In this document: piece after piece, positions 1 to 9,259 of the stretch
Position numbering within the stretch: the stretch's first letter is position 1
Layout: each line of letters begins with the position of its first letter
Assembly (NCBI GenBank): GCA_003550325.1
Contig: QKWP01000490.1
Location: forward strand, 176,369-240,368
Source: Gigaspora rosea
Taxonomy: Eukaryota > Glomeromycota > Glomeromycetes > Diversisporales > Gigasporaceae
DNA length: 64,000 nt
Direction: 5' to 3'
Program-made: the position numbers and the translations under genes
Notes under the pieces: generated by a model
Seen by the model: the letters and a program-made list of their open reading frames with translations, nothing else
The model's database searches: none
What the model was told of the DNA's origin: nothing

Positions 1-544
1 ATAGCATAATAGTTAAATTCAGGTATATCGCATTCGAATATAGTACAATAGTTATATTATAATAATTAGACTTAGAATGCAATACAATAATTGATTTGAA
101 GAATAGCATAGTATTTAAATTTAGTTATAGACACAATAGTGATATAATATAATAATTAATTTAGGTATAAACATGATTGTTAAATTCGTTATAATGGATA
201 TAAATATGGTAAATTAAATTCATGATTTAAATAATTTGTATACTATTAAGTTATTAGGCATTTAATGCCTTATTTTTAATAAACTAATTACATTAATTCT
301 ATATATTTATTTAATTTATATTTTATTAAATTTAGATTTTTAAATTTTATAATTTAATTTAACTAATTTAGTAATTATATTAATTTAAATTTAAAAATTT
401 GTCACTCCAGACTTATACCGGTTTCCGGTTCCTAGTATAATATGTACTATACCAAATAGCAGATTATACATCAAATGGGCTTATGAATTTTTTGTTTTTT
501 TTTGTTTTTTTTTTTTTTATTTTAGACTAATCCTGATAGAACCC
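1..544. other. AT-rich intergenic sequence, no gene seen
   Basis: No convincing coding frame. The stretch is extremely A+T rich and includes a long T run near 488-520. The piece at about 405-470 (acttataccggttt-type) resembles sequence near 51640-51680, so it is probably part of another dispersed repeat. Confidence 0.5.
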
Positions 545-1420
545 CAAATAATACATATAAAGGTTATATTGAAATTTTGGATAAAAAAGGTACTTTTTTA
601 CTAAAATGTTATATTTGAAAAAGGTTATTGGCCAAAAGGTTATATTTAAAAGTAGATAAAAGCCTTTAATGTTATATTATTTAAAATGGATAAAATTAAT
701 AAATTTTAAATAGGTTATATTTAAAATTTAAATAACCAAATAATTTTTTGGAAAAATTTTTTTTGAAGAAAAATTTTTTATGGAAAAAAATTTTTTTTTA
801 AAAAAAAAGTTTTTTTTAAAGAAAAATTTTTTTTGAAGAAAAAATTTTTTTTTGAAGAAAAATTTTTTTGAAGAATAATTTTTTTTGAAAAAAATTTTTT
901 AAAGAAAATTTTTTTTGAAAAAAATTTTTTTTTGCAAAAAAATTTTTTTTTAAATAAAAATTTTTTTTAAAGAAATATTTTTTTTAAAAAATATTTTTTT
1001 AAAAAAAATATATATGTTATATTTTTAAATGGATAAAATTATTTAATTTGTGATCTGTATACCAACCAGTGGCTGCATATATTATCATATATAGTAAAAT
1101 TAGGGAAAATCTATTATTGTTTATCAAATTTCTGGAATCTGGCGTTACCAAAGCAATGGCGAATTTTTTTACTAAGTTAATCTTTCTTTTCCACTAGATG
1201 AAAGTTGTAAAGCACATTTTTGTGATTCTAATGGTAGTAAAATCATCAAAATCGGTCTAAGTAGATCACAAGATATTGTTAAAAAACATTTCGTGTCCAT
1301 ATAGAGTTTCTATGTAAACAATACGTTGGGTGTTTAAAAAGTTTTGTCAATAAATCAATATCTCAATCAGTTTTAAAGATAAGGTTTTAAAAATAATATA
1401 TATAAATATAGTAATTATAA
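545..1420 (+). repeat. Left arm of a long inverted repeat (partner 13735-14225)
   Basis: The segment 1050-1418 reads as the reverse complement of 13752-14113 with scattered mismatches. Shared landmarks are TGGAATCTGGCGTTACCA, the block around ATCACAAGATAT and the block around TATATATAAATATAG. A further match, AATAATACATATA followed by GGTTATATT (about 555-575), pairs with 14190-14215. Homology resumes after the foldback at 1421-1952 (ATTTG then A-run then TTTTAG), which shows that the foldback inserted into this arm. The arm also contains the A/T-tract expansion at 742-1016, absent from the partner. The arms may be the ends of one old element or two inverted copies of a family. Confidence 0.65.
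742..1016. repeat. Alternating A-tract/T-tract low-complexity array
   Basis: About a dozen tandem degenerate units of the form (G)AAGAAAAATTTTTTTT, about 20 bp each. No coding potential. The partner arm near 14130-14190 lacks it, so it looks like a local expansion by replication slippage. Confidence 0.75.
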
Positions 1421-1952
1421 TTAATTGATAGTTCGCCAGTTAATTAGAGATCGATCATAGTGTAACGTGATGCAAATCACATATAAAAATCACTATAGTG
1501 TGAATGTGGCGTGCATACATATAAAAGTTTTTTCTTACTAAGTTAACGACACATGTCCACCAATTGAAAGTTGTAGAGCTTGTCAAGGCACATCTAATGA
1601 TGGTTAGATCATCCAAATCAGCCCAGTGGATGGCGAGATATCGTTGAAAAACGATTGGACGACTATATAAAATCTCTATGTAAACATTGTTTATATAGAG
1701 AATTTATATAGTCGTCCAATCGTTTTTCAACGATATCTCACTATCCACTGGGCCGATTTGGATGATCTAACCATCGTTAGATGTGCCTCGACGAGCTCTA
1801 CAACTTTAATTAGTGGACATGTGTCGTTAACTTAGTAAGAAAAAACTTTTATATGTATGCACGCCACATTCACACTATAGTGATTTTCATATGTGATTTG
1901 TGTCACATTACACTATGATCGATCTCTGATTAACTGGCGGACTATCAATTAA
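1421..1952. mobile_element. Foldback (palindromic) element, family A, complete
   Basis: A near-perfect palindrome of about 530 bp with arms of about 260 bp meeting near 1690. The ends are GATAGTTCGCCAGTTA on the left and its complement on the right. AATTAATT flanks both sides (1419-1426 and 1947-1954) and is a candidate 8-bp target duplication; because it is itself palindromic the boundary is ambiguous. There is no ORF. Each arm carries the motif CACTGGNCCRATTTGGATGA. Related copies lie at 2733-3001 and 44.3-46.06 kb. The superfamily is not clear: the long TIRs suggest Mutator/foldback, an 8-bp duplication would suggest hAT. Confidence 0.8.
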
Positions 1953-1986
1953 TTTGTAAAAAAAATTTTAGCTATTTTTATCAGAC

Positions 1987-2433
1987 AGGTTTTAAAATAT
2001 TATATTTTTAATTTTATATCTAAAAAATATTGTAAATTATTTATATATAAAAATTAATTAAAATTTATCTTAAATATATTAAAAAAGATTAAAAAACAAA
2101 CTAACTATTATATAAAAATTTAAACAATATTAAATCTAATTATGTAGTTTTTAAATATATAATTTATTTTTGAATTAAAACATTAAACTTTAAAGAATTT
2201 AAATTTTAAAATTTTTCTTTATTTTATGTTTTTTTGCTTTTTATAAATTTTATAAATAATATTAATAATTTTATAATAATTTATTTTTTATAACTATTCT
2301 ATTTTCATATAAAATTATTAAATTTATTTAAAACAAAAATTTTAATATTTATTATATAAATAAAATTTTATTACTAAATTAAGTAAATAAATTACTATAT
2401 ATAGTATAATATATCTAAATTTTTAACTTATTT
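1987..2433. other. AT-rich stretch, no gene seen
   Basis: Over 85% A+T by eye with stops in all frames and no recognisable repeat boundary. Confidence 0.5.
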
Positions 2434-2718
2434 GGGGATCCGTTAAAGCCAGATGCCATCACGTGACTGATAGCCAATCAAATTGTAAATTTTGATCGTC
2501 ACGGATCAGTCTGACGAGACAAAAACAAAGAAAAAAAGTGAAAAACACCAAAAATACAAGAAACGAGTGTCGAAACTTGTCTTGGAGCATTAATAAAAAA
2601 TGTCGAGAAGGCAATTTTACCTATAAGACATTCTAACTCAAACTCCTAACTAACCCTTACCCTAATTTTAATTAAATAATAAAAACTATATAAAGGCACC
2701 TAGCTTTAATGGTCCTCC
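2434..2718. mobile_element. MITE, 'TTAAAGCCAG' family, about 285 bp
   Basis: The ends are imperfect inverted repeats: GGGGATCCGTTAAAGCCAG at the left and CTAGCTTTAATGGTCCTCCTT at the right. A second complete copy lies at 40125-40406 and a partial one at 38164-38400. All share an internal block CAAGAAACGAGTGTC or a relative, and a CCCTAA-like tract near one end. It is non-coding. Confidence 0.65.
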
Positions 2719-2732
2719 TTATTTGGTGATTT

Positions 2733-3001
2733 GCCAGTCAGCTGATGAATGATCATAGTGTAACGTGATGCAAATTACTATACAAATCACATATATAGTG
2801 AATATGAAAATTTTCTAACATTCGTCCAAGAAAAGCTTTTTTTATACTAAGTTAATCGTCCTTGTCGACTAATTGAAAATTGTAGAGCTCATCTTTGTGG
2901 TCCTAATGGTAGTTAAATCATCCAAATCGGCCTAGTGGATGCCAAGATATCCTTAAAAAACGCGTCAACGACTATAAAAAATTTCTATATATTGTTTATA
3001 T
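2733..3001 (+). mobile_element. Left arm of a second family-A foldback, interrupted by the Gypsy element
   Basis: The sequence follows the left arm of the foldback at 1421-1952 from its GCCAGT end through ATCATAGTGTAACGTGATG, TTGTAGAGCTC and CAAATCGGCCTAGTGGAT, and stops at the LTR edge, close to the expected centre of the palindrome. The opposite arm is not seen after the other LTR because an N gap starts there. This places the Gypsy insertion in the loop of a pre-existing palindrome. Confidence 0.7.
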
Positions 3002-3333
3002 TGTTACAGTACCGGGAGCCTTCTTTAATTCTGATAGTGTAACAATCATATGGCTCCTGAGATCCCTTTCTTTGGGCATAAAGCGGTGTGCAAGAGGGAA
3101 GTATAGTTTCTTTTATGTCTGTAAGAAACTACACACTTCTCTAAGGCAGTTCAGTATAGAACAACAAGAGATAATAGACAGTTTATTAATTTAACAAGAG
3201 GGCTATTCCAAGGTGTCTGTTCCTTAGAAATCCCAAGAGTTTATTAATGATAAGAGAGGGGGATAATAAATATAAAGGTAAAGATAAAATACAATGTCTG
3301 GATCTATCTAAAACTAAGGGAAATAAGGTGGGT

Positions 3334-3341
3334 TTATATAT
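3334..3341 (-). promoter_or_regulatory. Putative LTR TATA box
   Basis: The minus strand reads TATATAAACC immediately downstream of the 10-bp array. The same string is kept in the other LTR at about 12022-12029. Transcription would start roughly 25-40 bp further on the minus strand. Seen as sequence only. Confidence 0.55.
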
Positions 3342-3350
3342 CTATTGAGC

Positions 3351-3480
3351 TAAGCGTCGCTAAGCGTCGTTAAGCGTCACTAAGTATCATTAAGCGTCAC
3401 TAAGCGTCGTTAAGCGTCGCTAAGCGTCATTAAGCGTCGCTAAGCGTCGTTAAGCGTCGCTAAGCGTCATTGAGTGTCAT
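3351..3480 (-). repeat. 10-bp tandem array in LTR U3, 13 units
   Basis: Thirteen consecutive 10-bp units, consensus TAAGCGTCGY with variants in the last two bases (GC, GT, AC, AT) and a degenerate last unit. In element orientation the array lies about 110-240 bp into U3 and stops 9 bp upstream of the TATA box. That position suggests an enhancer-like or UAS-like array; the function is inferred. The second LTR enters the same array just before the N gap. Confidence 0.9.
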
Positions 3481-3592
3481 TGCACATCAATTTCGCATAT
3501 CACTATTACTAAATACAGTTATTACAAAATTTCCTTATTAAGTTCTAATTTTCAAACTAATTTCTACCAAAATTAAAACCTATTCTATAACA

Positions 3593-3606
3593 TTTCTCTC
3601 CCCTTT
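3593..3606 (-). other. Polypurine tract (plus-strand primer)
   Basis: On the minus strand the sequence TTAAAGGGGAGAGAAA abuts the LTR start TGTTA. This is the standard position and composition of a retrotransposon PPT, and it fixes the interior edge of the 3' LTR. Confidence 0.88.
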
Positions 3607-4495
3607 AAGAACGAACTCCGTGAGTTCTAATTTGGGGAAGGACTTGAGAAAGTTCGGCATCAGTTAACCTCGTAATCATTGTATAAGTAATATAGGTTGT
3701 TCGAGAGATATTTTCTAGAGGTCGATTAGAGAAAAGCAATTTCATCCGTCTGGCACACTTCCATGTGTCTCGGGCTCTTCTTTCTCCTTGAGTCTTCTCA
3801 ATTATTGATTGAATATCTTCATGAGCATCAGGGTACTTGTCTATAAGGTTACCAAGATAATAATAAGCTTCGAGCAGCTTAGTCTGGTCTTGTCTGTTTC
3901 TAGTTCGAGTTTTAATTCGTTTGAGAATTTTCTGCAATTTCTCTTGATACGTTATTCCAGTATATAGAGGAATAGATGTCTGAGTTAGAGGTCCACAAGG
4001 TTGAATAATATCTTGTATAATTTTGGTTAATTTCCCAGGTAATGGAGCAGGAGTGTCTTCTTGGGGATTAGTAGTTGGAACAGTTAATGTTTCTTCCTGT
4101 ATGTCTTCCAGTTCCAAGTTTGGGTTTATTTCTTCTGTGTCATTTACTCCTGGTGAATTAATTTCTAACTGCTCTGTGTCTTCTAGAGTGTTCAGAAAAT
4201 TATTTGAGTCTGGCTCAAGAAAAGAAGTAATTACATTAGTAAGGTCAATAGTCTGAGTGGTATCATTATTATCACATAACCATACACATTGTGATGTAAT
4301 CCACAATGCATAATTTTGGGCGGCATTATCTTGTTTCCATGTCTGAAAAAGGTATTGGAGGGCTAACAAGGTTTGAGGTTGCAATGTAGGGGTAGTCATT
4401 TTTGGGAAAATTCCAAAAGGGGTAGTTGTATAAATACATTTTGAGGTTTTACGAATTAAATTGTGTGTTTCATCCCCTTGTAGATCAAATTTCTT
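3605..4495 (-). CDS. Extra C-terminal domain of the Gypsy polyprotein, after integrase
   Basis: An open frame of about 296 codons in the same frame as the integrase, separated from it only by a TAG codon at 4496. An internal ATG at 4399 gives 264 aa. The first half is acidic and rich in Asn, Thr and Glu. The second half (about residues 120-264 from that ATG) is basic and looks folded, with TRTRNRQDQ, ARRMKLLF and a Tyr/Thr-rich stretch before the end at THGVRS. It ends at the PPT. I do not recognise the domain; it is not a chromodomain by eye. Alternatives are an env-like or accessory protein made from a subgenomic RNA, or a captured host segment. No signal peptide or membrane segment is obvious. 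Confidence 0.6.
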   Translation of the reverse strand, partial: KKFDLQGDETHNLIRKTSKCIYTTTPFGIFPKMTTPTLQPQTLLALQYLFQTWKQDNAAQNYALWITSQCVWLCDNNDTTQTIDLTNVITSFLEPDSNNFLNTLEDTEQLEINSPGVNDTEEINPNLELEDIQEETLTVPTTNPQEDTPAPLPGKLTKIIQDIIQPCGPLTQTSIPLYTGITYQEKLQKILKRIKTRTRNRQDQTKLLEAYYYLGNLIDKYPDAHEDIQSIIEKTQGERRARDTWKCARRMKLLFSNRPLENISRTTYITYTMITRLTDAELSQVLPQIRTHGVRS

Positions 4496-5887
4496 CTAGA
4501 AATTTCTAGGGGAATCAATAACAACTACTGGTTCCCAAGTTTGTGGCTTGTGATATTTAGCAAGACGATCACTATTATAGTATTTTTGTAAAATTTTTCC
4601 TTCTATTGTCCGTAATTTATAAGCACCATTGTCTAATTTCTCATGGATAAGAAAAGGTCCAAATCTTTTATCTTCAAATTTGGCTGAGCGAGAGGCTTCT
4701 AGTTCCTTTCTTTGTATCCACACTTTATCACCAATTTTAAATGTCTCTGTTCGAATATTGGCATCAAAACGGGCTTTTTGTTTTTGCTGTGATCGTTCGG
4801 TATTTTGTCTGGCCTGATTCTGGTAGTTTGGTAATTTCTCTATTAAATCATAAGCGCGTTGGAGGATACTTCCTTGTAAGTCTATTTCATTATTACTTTC
4901 TACAGGTTCTACGGGAAAAAGTGCTTCGATTGGTAAGGTAGCATATCTTCCATATATAAGTTGAAAGGGAGTATATCCTGTGGTAGCATGTCTTTTTGTT
5001 CTATATGCTAAGAGAACAGCAGGTATATGCAAATCCCAATCATCATCTCCTTTCACTTTTGCAAGTGATTCACACAATGTTCTATTAAATCTTTCCACCA
5101 TCCCATTTGTCTGAGGGTGGTAGGGAGAAGAGAATTTGTGCTTGATAAGAAATTTCTCGCAGAGAATTCTAATAGTTTCGCTAATAAAATTGCGACCTTG
5201 GTCTGATAAGATAATTTTTGGAGTTCCATGTCTACAGATTATCTCTTCAAAGATAAACTGAGCGAGTGTATTAGCACTAGCATCTGGAACAGCACGAGCT
5301 TCTGGCCATCGTGTCAGGTATTCGGTAGCGACAATAATATATCGATTGTTTTGTTTAGTTATAGGCAAAGGGCCTACAAGGTCAATTCCAACACGTTCGA
5401 AAGCTCTTCCTATTTGTATAGGGTGTAAAGGTTCTTTTCTATGACCTTTTTGTCTTCTTTGGCATTCCTCACAAGTCTTCACATATTCTTGTATATCTCT
5501 ATACATTTGATCCCAATAATAGCGGTCAGATATTTTATAATACATAGCGTCAGTTCCCAAATGTCCAGCAGTGGGGTGCTTATGCATCATATATAATACT
5601 GGTTCAACTTCTGTCCATTTTATAACTCTAAGTGGCCTGTCTGGGTTCCTTTTATTCTTTTTATAGAGAAGGTGATGTCTAACTTCAAAGTATTTAGCCT
5701 GGGTCATTAGTCGTTTTTGTTCTTGGTCAGTAAATCCATCTGGAAATTGGTCTGTGTCCAAATAGTGGTAAAGATTATGATATTGGTCAAGATTCATATA
5801 ATTTATTAGGTACAATGGTCTGAGTCGGTAACCGAGAGAGGGCATCAACATTCGAATGAATTCGGCCTGGTTTATGAATAATTCCAA
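4496..5887 (-). CDS. Gypsy integrase
   Basis: 463 aa from the internal ATG. It contains the HHCC zinc-binding region (HKHPTAGH ... CEEC), then the DDE core: first Asp in GIDLVGPLP, second Asp in LSDQGRNF, and Glu in NGMVERFNRTL. The GPY-like C-terminal part follows (KIGDKVWIQ ... FGPFLIHEKL). Integrase joins retrotransposon cDNA to target DNA in the nucleus. The frame overlaps the RT frame by about 100 bp at 5787-5887 and is shifted relative to it. It ends at TAG 4496, after which the frame stays open. The catalytic residues look intact; the flanking frames are broken. Confidence 0.93.
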   Translation of the reverse strand: MELFINQAEFIRMLMPSLGYRLRPLYLINYMNLDQYHNLYHYLDTDQFPDGFTDQEQKRLMTQAKYFEVRHHLLYKKNKRNPDRPLRVIKWTEVEPVLYMMHKHPTAGHLGTDAMYYKISDRYYWDQMYRDIQEYVKTCEECQRRQKGHRKEPLHPIQIGRAFERVGIDLVGPLPITKQNNRYIIVATEYLTRWPEARAVPDASANTLAQFIFEEIICRHGTPKIILSDQGRNFISETIRILCEKFLIKHKFSSPYHPQTNGMVERFNRTLCESLAKVKGDDDWDLHIPAVLLAYRTKRHATTGYTPFQLIYGRYATLPIEALFPVEPVESNNEIDLQGSILQRAYDLIEKLPNYQNQARQNTERSQQKQKARFDANIRTETFKIGDKVWIQRKELEASRSAKFEDKRFGPFLIHEKLDNGAYKLRTIEGKILQKYYNSDRLAKYHKPQTWEPVVVIDSPRNF

Positions 5888-7367
5888 AATTGTATGGTTG
5901 GAGCTTCAAGATCCATCTTCCAATTCTTCCTTTGGGTTCAGCAGTACGTAACCATTTTAATGCTGAGTGGTCTGTAACTAAGATGAATTTTGTAGCGCCT
6001 AAATATTTGTGAAAATGTTCTATGGCCCATACAACTGCAGCACATTCAAGTTCAGTTGCTGCATAATTCATTTCTTCTTTTCGCAAACTTTTACTAGCAT
6101 AGGCAATCGGGTGTTCTTTTCCATTCCTATCTAGTTGGCTTAGTGTGGCACCAAAGCCATTATAAGAAGCATCGGTAGCAAGTATAAATGTCTCTTTAAA
6201 ATTGGGGTAGGCTAATATAGGAGCAGTAATGAGTCTAGATTTTAATTCTTCAAAAGCTTTTTGTTGTTTGTCTTGCCAGTGATAGGGTTCATTCTTTTGT
6301 AGAAGAGAATTCAAAGGGCGAGCGATTGATGAAAAGTTTTGAATAAATTGGCGATAGTATCCCGCAAGTCCAAGGAAAGATCGAAGGGCTGTAAGGTTTT
6401 TAGGAGGTTGAATCCGTTGGACAGCTTCTACTTTTTGAGGGTCAGGGGCGATACCGTTAGCAGAGATTAAGTGTCCAAGAAATGGTAGTTGGTGCATCCA
6501 GAAAGTACACTTTTCTATATTAAGTCTGAGTCCTGCTTGTTTAATTCTATTAAATACTCTTTTTAAATGGGTTAAATGTTCATCAAATGTTCTCGAATAA
6601 ACAATTGTATCGTCTAAGTACACAACTACAAATTTCCATGCAATTCCTTTATATACACAATCCATCAGCCTTTGAAAAGTTGCAGGAGCATTGCAAAGAC
6701 CAAAAGGCATTACATTAAATTCATAAATTCCGTATCGTGTAGTAAAGGCAGTTTTCTCTTTGTCACGGGGGTCCATGGCAACTTGCCAATATCCACTCGC
6801 AAGATCGAGAGTAGAGAACCAAGAGCATCCTGTAAGGGCATTAAGCATTTCATCAATACGAGGCAGAGGGTAAGCATCCTTTTTGGTAACAGCATTTACT
6901 TTTCTGTAGTCTATACAGAATCGTAATTTGCCATTTTTCTTTTGTACTAGAACAACAGGTAAGGTCCAAGGGCTATCAGAGGGTTGGATAAGTTTGTGTT
7001 CTAACATTCTTTGGATTTTTTCTTGTATAAATTCTTGTTCATTAGGAGGTACAGAGTAAGGGTGAGAGCAGATAGGGTGTACATCCTCAGTATAGATTCG
7101 ATGAGTCACCAAATTGGTTTGTCCTAGCTCAGTTATATCATTTGCAAAGAGGTCTGCAAATTCTTCCAATAATTTCTGAAAGGCGAGGCCTTGTTCTTTA
7201 TTAAGTGGTCCAATATTTAAAGAGGTCTGAGTCGATAGAGTATATTCTTCATATTCAAGAGTAATAATATTTACAGGTCTGGGTATAAGGGTCTGGTCTG
7301 GGTCGACAGGTAGTTTATGATCCTGCCTAGGATTCTCTAAAAATTTTGACAGAGCATATCCAAGGCA
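5787..7367 (-). CDS. Gypsy reverse transcriptase and RNase H
   Basis: Open without a stop from 7367 (just after TAA at 7368-7370) to 5787, about 526 codons; no ATG marks the start, as expected inside a polyprotein. RT motifs in order: LPVVLVQKKNGKLRFCIDYR, TLDLASGYWQ, FNVMPFGLCNAP, VVYLDDTIVYS (catalytic YLDD), FLGH. RNase H follows: TDASYNGFGATL, the LECAAVVWAIEHF helix, TDHSALKWL and NVDALSR. It copies the element RNA into cDNA and removes the template RNA. The core appears uninterrupted. The link to integrase needs a frame change near 5790; whether that is programmed or a mutation cannot be told from one copy. Confidence 0.95.
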   Translation of the reverse strand, partial: CLGYALSKFLENPRQDHKLPVDPDQTLIPRPVNIITLEYEEYTLSTQTSLNIGPLNKEQGLAFQKLLEEFADLFANDITELGQTNLVTHRIYTEDVHPICSHPYSVPPNEQEFIQEKIQRMLEHKLIQPSDSPWTLPVVLVQKKNGKLRFCIDYRKVNAVTKKDAYPLPRIDEMLNALTGCSWFSTLDLASGYWQVAMDPRDKEKTAFTTRYGIYEFNVMPFGLCNAPATFQRLMDCVYKGIAWKFVVVYLDDTIVYSRTFDEHLTHLKRVFNRIKQAGLRLNIEKCTFWMHQLPFLGHLISANGIAPDPQKVEAVQRIQPPKNLTALRSFLGLAGYYRQFIQNFSSIARPLNSLLQKNEPYHWQDKQQKAFEELKSRLITAPILAYPNFKETFILATDASYNGFGATLSQLDRNGKEHPIAYASKSLRKEEMNYAATELECAAVVWAIEHFHKYLGATKFILVTDHSALKWLRTAEPKGRIGRWILKLQPYNFGIIHKPGRIHSNVDALSRLPTQTIVPNKLYES

Positions 7368-7375
7368 TTAGCCCG

Positions 7376-7890
7376 TTAGTGAGTATTTTGGGCTTCTTCT
7401 TGAAAAAAGCATAATAAAGCAGCGTTGGTAGTTTCCAAGGTTTCAATTCTTGTTTGTAATTGTTTTATCAGTTGATCTTGTTGTTGCACTTGTTGTTGAA
7501 GCTGATAAAACTGGGAGTCATCATCCAATTCCTTAATAGTTTCTTCAGCAGGCAGTGAGTAAATTTCTGGGTCTGGAAGTTTGCAATCATCACAGTATCC
7601 TTGATTTGCATTCAATTCCTCTTGGTGTTTAACATGTAAACATTCCTGGCAGAGGTCAACGGGAACTGTAAAGTTTCTTCAGAGTACAGCGAGGGCATAC
7701 TTCTGGTCTAGTTTGGATGGCTAGTATCGAAGGATTTATCCAAAATTGTTTGTAGAGGATCGATATCATTTTCTGATAATAGGTCTAATTCAGCTTGCAA
7801 TATAAGTTGCATTTCTTCATAGTTCCAAGGTTGAGTTATACGGTCAGAGGTTAGAGGTTCTAAGGCCGGGCATGGTCTGGTCATTTTCAT
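7376..7890 (-). pseudogene. Gypsy polyprotein linker: CxxC motifs and Gln-rich coiled coil
   Basis: Two frame fragments continue the polyprotein between the Cys-rich module and RT. The upstream part (7890-7708, 60 aa) ends in a TAG. After a frame change come CQEC and CDDC pairs, then a Gln/Leu heptad stretch (QLQTRIETLETT and neighbours) typical of a coiled coil, ending with TAA at 7376. The RT frame opens a few bases later in a third frame. The role is unknown; a coiled coil here could mediate multimerisation. It is broken by at least two frameshifts. Confidence 0.6.
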
Positions 7891-8392
7891 TCAAGAGAAT
7901 CTTTGCAAGTCGGTAAATTCTGGTCTGGTTCATTTCATATTGGTGTCCTGCATTCTTTGTTGATTCAGTATAACGGTTAATTCTGGTCCAGAGGTTATAG
8001 TTAGGATTATACTGGATATTCTGGCTAGCCTTGTATGCGTAGAGGTGTTCCAATTCACAAAACCATAATTTTTCTCGAAAACTATCTAATTGACACATTC
8101 TAGGTCTTGTATCCGCTTTATTACATACTTTGCAATTGACAAGCATTCCACGTCCTTCACCTTGGGTGAAGAAATGGATACTTCTAGGGTCTTCTCGGTC
8201 AAGAGCACAGTGGAAATCATTATAACATCCTGGACAAACCAACTTCTCTTCAAGAAGTTTAAGAACTTCAGGTCGGTTAGGAACTTTACATTGGCAACAA
8301 TGGTGGGTACGGCGAGGGCTATGGGTAGGTAAACGATTACTATCAACTTGATCAAGAGTGCATCCACACTAATAAACCAAGTTTTGTCTTTT
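7844..8392 (-). pseudogene. Gypsy polyprotein linker: Cys-rich zinc-binding-like module
   Basis: It continues in frame from the zinc-knuckle segment after TGA 8393, contains a TAG at 8369-8371, then runs to TGA 7844. Cys/His pairs are spaced as in treble-clef or ring-like zinc sites: HHCCQC, CPGCYNDFHC, CKVCNK and FCELEH. Downstream is a Tyr/Asn-rich, basic stretch. The frame is lost near 7850-7890, where the next fragment overlaps in a different frame. I do not know this module from canonical Gypsy elements. Confidence 0.6.
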
Positions 8393-8887
8393 TCAAGTAG
8401 CAAGAGGACAGTAAGCTTCAATATAGCCTAATGTACTGCATCCTCTACAGATATTATTAGGGCAGTCTCTGTATAGATGGTTGGAGTCATGGCAGGTAGG
8501 ACAGGTGGTATGTCTTGGGGCTTGTTTGGGGCATTTAACAGCAATGTGGCCAAATTCCTGGCATCGATTACATTGGTTGGTAGGGCAATTTGCAAAGAGG
8601 TGGTCAGGAGAACCACAATTTCCACAGACACGCTGTTTAGGAGCTTTTCTGTTTCTACGGTGAGAATGATAAGTGGTCCATTCATTTTCTTCTGGTGAAA
8701 GAGATTGGTCTGAGTCTTTTCGATCAAAAGCATAAGCTTCTCGAGGATATAAGTATTCTGGTTCATAAAGGTCTAATTCATCTGGTGCAGTCACAGTGGG
8801 TTGACTGGGTAGAGGTTGGTTACTTTCATAAGTAGTAAGGATAGTAAGTTTCTTGTTTCCCCATTTAAAAGTATAACAGCCATTTTT
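8393..8887 (-). pseudogene. Gypsy polyprotein: four tandem zinc knuckles after protease
   Basis: It lies in frame with the protease and follows its TAG stop. Four CCHC-type knuckles (C-x2-C-x4-H-x4-C) lie within about 75 residues: CGNCGSPDHLFANC, CNRCQEFGHIAVKC, CPTCHDSNHLYRDC, and CRGCSTLGYIEAYC, where the fourth has Tyr in place of His (a CAT to TAT change). Such knuckles bind single-stranded nucleic acid. In most Gypsy elements they sit at the end of gag, before protease; here they come after it. Confidence 0.85.
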
Positions 8888-9259
8888 CTAGTTATAGTTT
8901 GCTTCCACTTTTTGATTCCAGTCATTTCCTAAGAGAAGGGAGTAAGAAGTAGTATCTACTACTTCCACAGTAAGAGGGATAGTAATATGATCAATTTTAA
9001 TTGGCAGGTCTTTTATAATTCCTAAAGGTCGAGTGGAAGTTCCAACTGCAAGAACAATAAGGCTGTTAGAGGCCTTTTCAATAGTTAATCCAAGTTCCTT
9101 GACTGCCTTGTGAGCAATCATGCTGATTGAAGCACCACTATCAATAATAGCCTGGTAGGGTTTATTCTGAAGAGAGACATTACATTTGACAGGTATAGTA
9201 TATGCAGGGGTTTGAACAAGATTGGCATTTTTGGCTTCCTCATAAAGGTGAGTAGCCAA
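8888..9259 (-). pseudogene. Gypsy aspartic protease
   Basis: The retropepsin motif IDSGASISMI lies at about residue 40 of this fragment, and the second conserved region LLLGNDW near residue 110. The enzyme acts as a dimer and cleaves the polyprotein. The fragment ends with a TAG directly after NYN and the frame stays open beyond it. In a typical element the position after this motif carries an aromatic residue, so the TAG could be a mutated TGG. Upstream the link to gag is lost through frameshifts. Confidence 0.88.

Larger units (their letters stand above)
3002..3592 (-). repeat. LTR (3' LTR in element orientation), complete, 591 bp
   Basis: Begins TGTTACAGTACC and ends CTATAACA, giving the canonical TG...CA ends with TGTTA/TAACA inverted terminals. 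The interior repeats at 11691-12063 with a modest number of differences (for example ACCGGGAGCC versus ACCAGAAGCC). Read on the minus strand it contains a 10-bp tandem array, then a TATA box, so U3 is at the high-coordinate side. Confidence 0.93.

Noticed and set aside
3351-3480. CRISPR-like array
   Set aside because: The units are 10 bp, contiguous and without spacers, and lie in an LTR of a eukaryotic retrotransposon.
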